Source of the DNA: Cyrtodaria siliqua
Lineage: Eukaryota; Mollusca; Bivalvia; Adapedonta; Hiatellidae
Assembly (NCBI GenBank): GCA_037043455.1
Contig: JAWPHD010010194.1
Location: forward strand, 32,181 to 96,180
Length of the DNA: 64,000 nt
Direction: 5' to 3'
Shown here in pieces: positions 63,963-64,000 of this stretch; within the stretch, counting starts at the first letter, position 1; each line of letters begins with the position of its first letter. Made by a program: the position numbers and the translations under genes. The notes under the pieces were generated by a model. It was not told where the DNA came from. It made no database searches and was given only the letters and a program-made list of their open reading frames with translations.

Positions 63963-64000
63963 CTTCTGGGACATTGTTTTGATACCTGGTTGCCGGGGTA

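Overview
The window is eukaryotic. It has spliced coding sequence with GT-AG introns, tRNA-derived SINEs, non-LTR retrotransposons, MITEs and very dense tandem-repeat elements. The repeat style (heads followed by GTCCGTCCG runs, monomers containing 'GGAGTTATGGCCCTT', SINEs with CAAA tails) resembles genomes of bivalve molluscs. That assignment is an inference; the species is not determined. There is no prokaryotic gene organisation and no CRISPR array.

Only one host gene can be supported. It is a five-coding-exon C2H2 zinc-finger gene on the + strand, 20924-34368 (898 codons). All four introns are GT-AG and the reading frame continues across every junction. The protein has an N-terminal AT-hook-like motif, an unrecognised helical middle region, a basic patch, and two seven-finger arrays that repeat each other finger by finger, followed by an acidic C-terminus. 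Its introns and 3' flank hold tandem-array elements, SINEs and MITEs.

The second major feature is a nearly complete LINE on the + strand (51.4-56.97 kb). It has a zinc-knuckle ORF1, then an ORF2 with AP-endonuclease, reverse transcriptase, RNase H and a terminal zinc knuckle, an ATTC-repeat tail and three small frame shifts. A second, decayed LINE lies on the minus strand (60.56-63.45 kb). A Tc1/mariner transposase relic is at 11.4 kb.

Most of the rest is mobile and tandem-repeat DNA. Layout: 0-1 kb, 2.6-5.3 kb and 5.9-7.3 kb are tandem arrays in hairpin-ended elements; 8.3-9.6 kb holds dispersed repeats; 11.95-14 kb is a higher-order repeat; 14.2 kb is a second type of SINE; 15-16.5 kb holds minisatellites and a perfect hairpin; 18.8-19.8 kb is a tRNA-like foldback; 20.9-34.4 kb is the zinc-finger gene with repeats in its introns; 34.4-46 kb holds MITEs, SINEs and short elements; 46-51.4 kb is tandem arrays; 51.4-57 kb is the LINE; 57-59.2 kb is another array element; 59.7-63.5 kb is repeats and the second LINE; 63.5-64 kb is a 50/66-bp satellite.

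The most notable pattern is modular. Many elements start with a short hairpin after a T run, continue with GTCCG repeats and a tandem array of about 145-166 bp monomers, and end with another hairpin followed by CTCTTGTTT or TTTCTTGTT. The sequence just inside the head is complementary to the sequence just inside the tail, and this pairing changes together from family to family. This matches the architecture known for Helentron-derived non-autonomous elements (HINE/DINE-1 type), but that assignment is inferred from structure alone.
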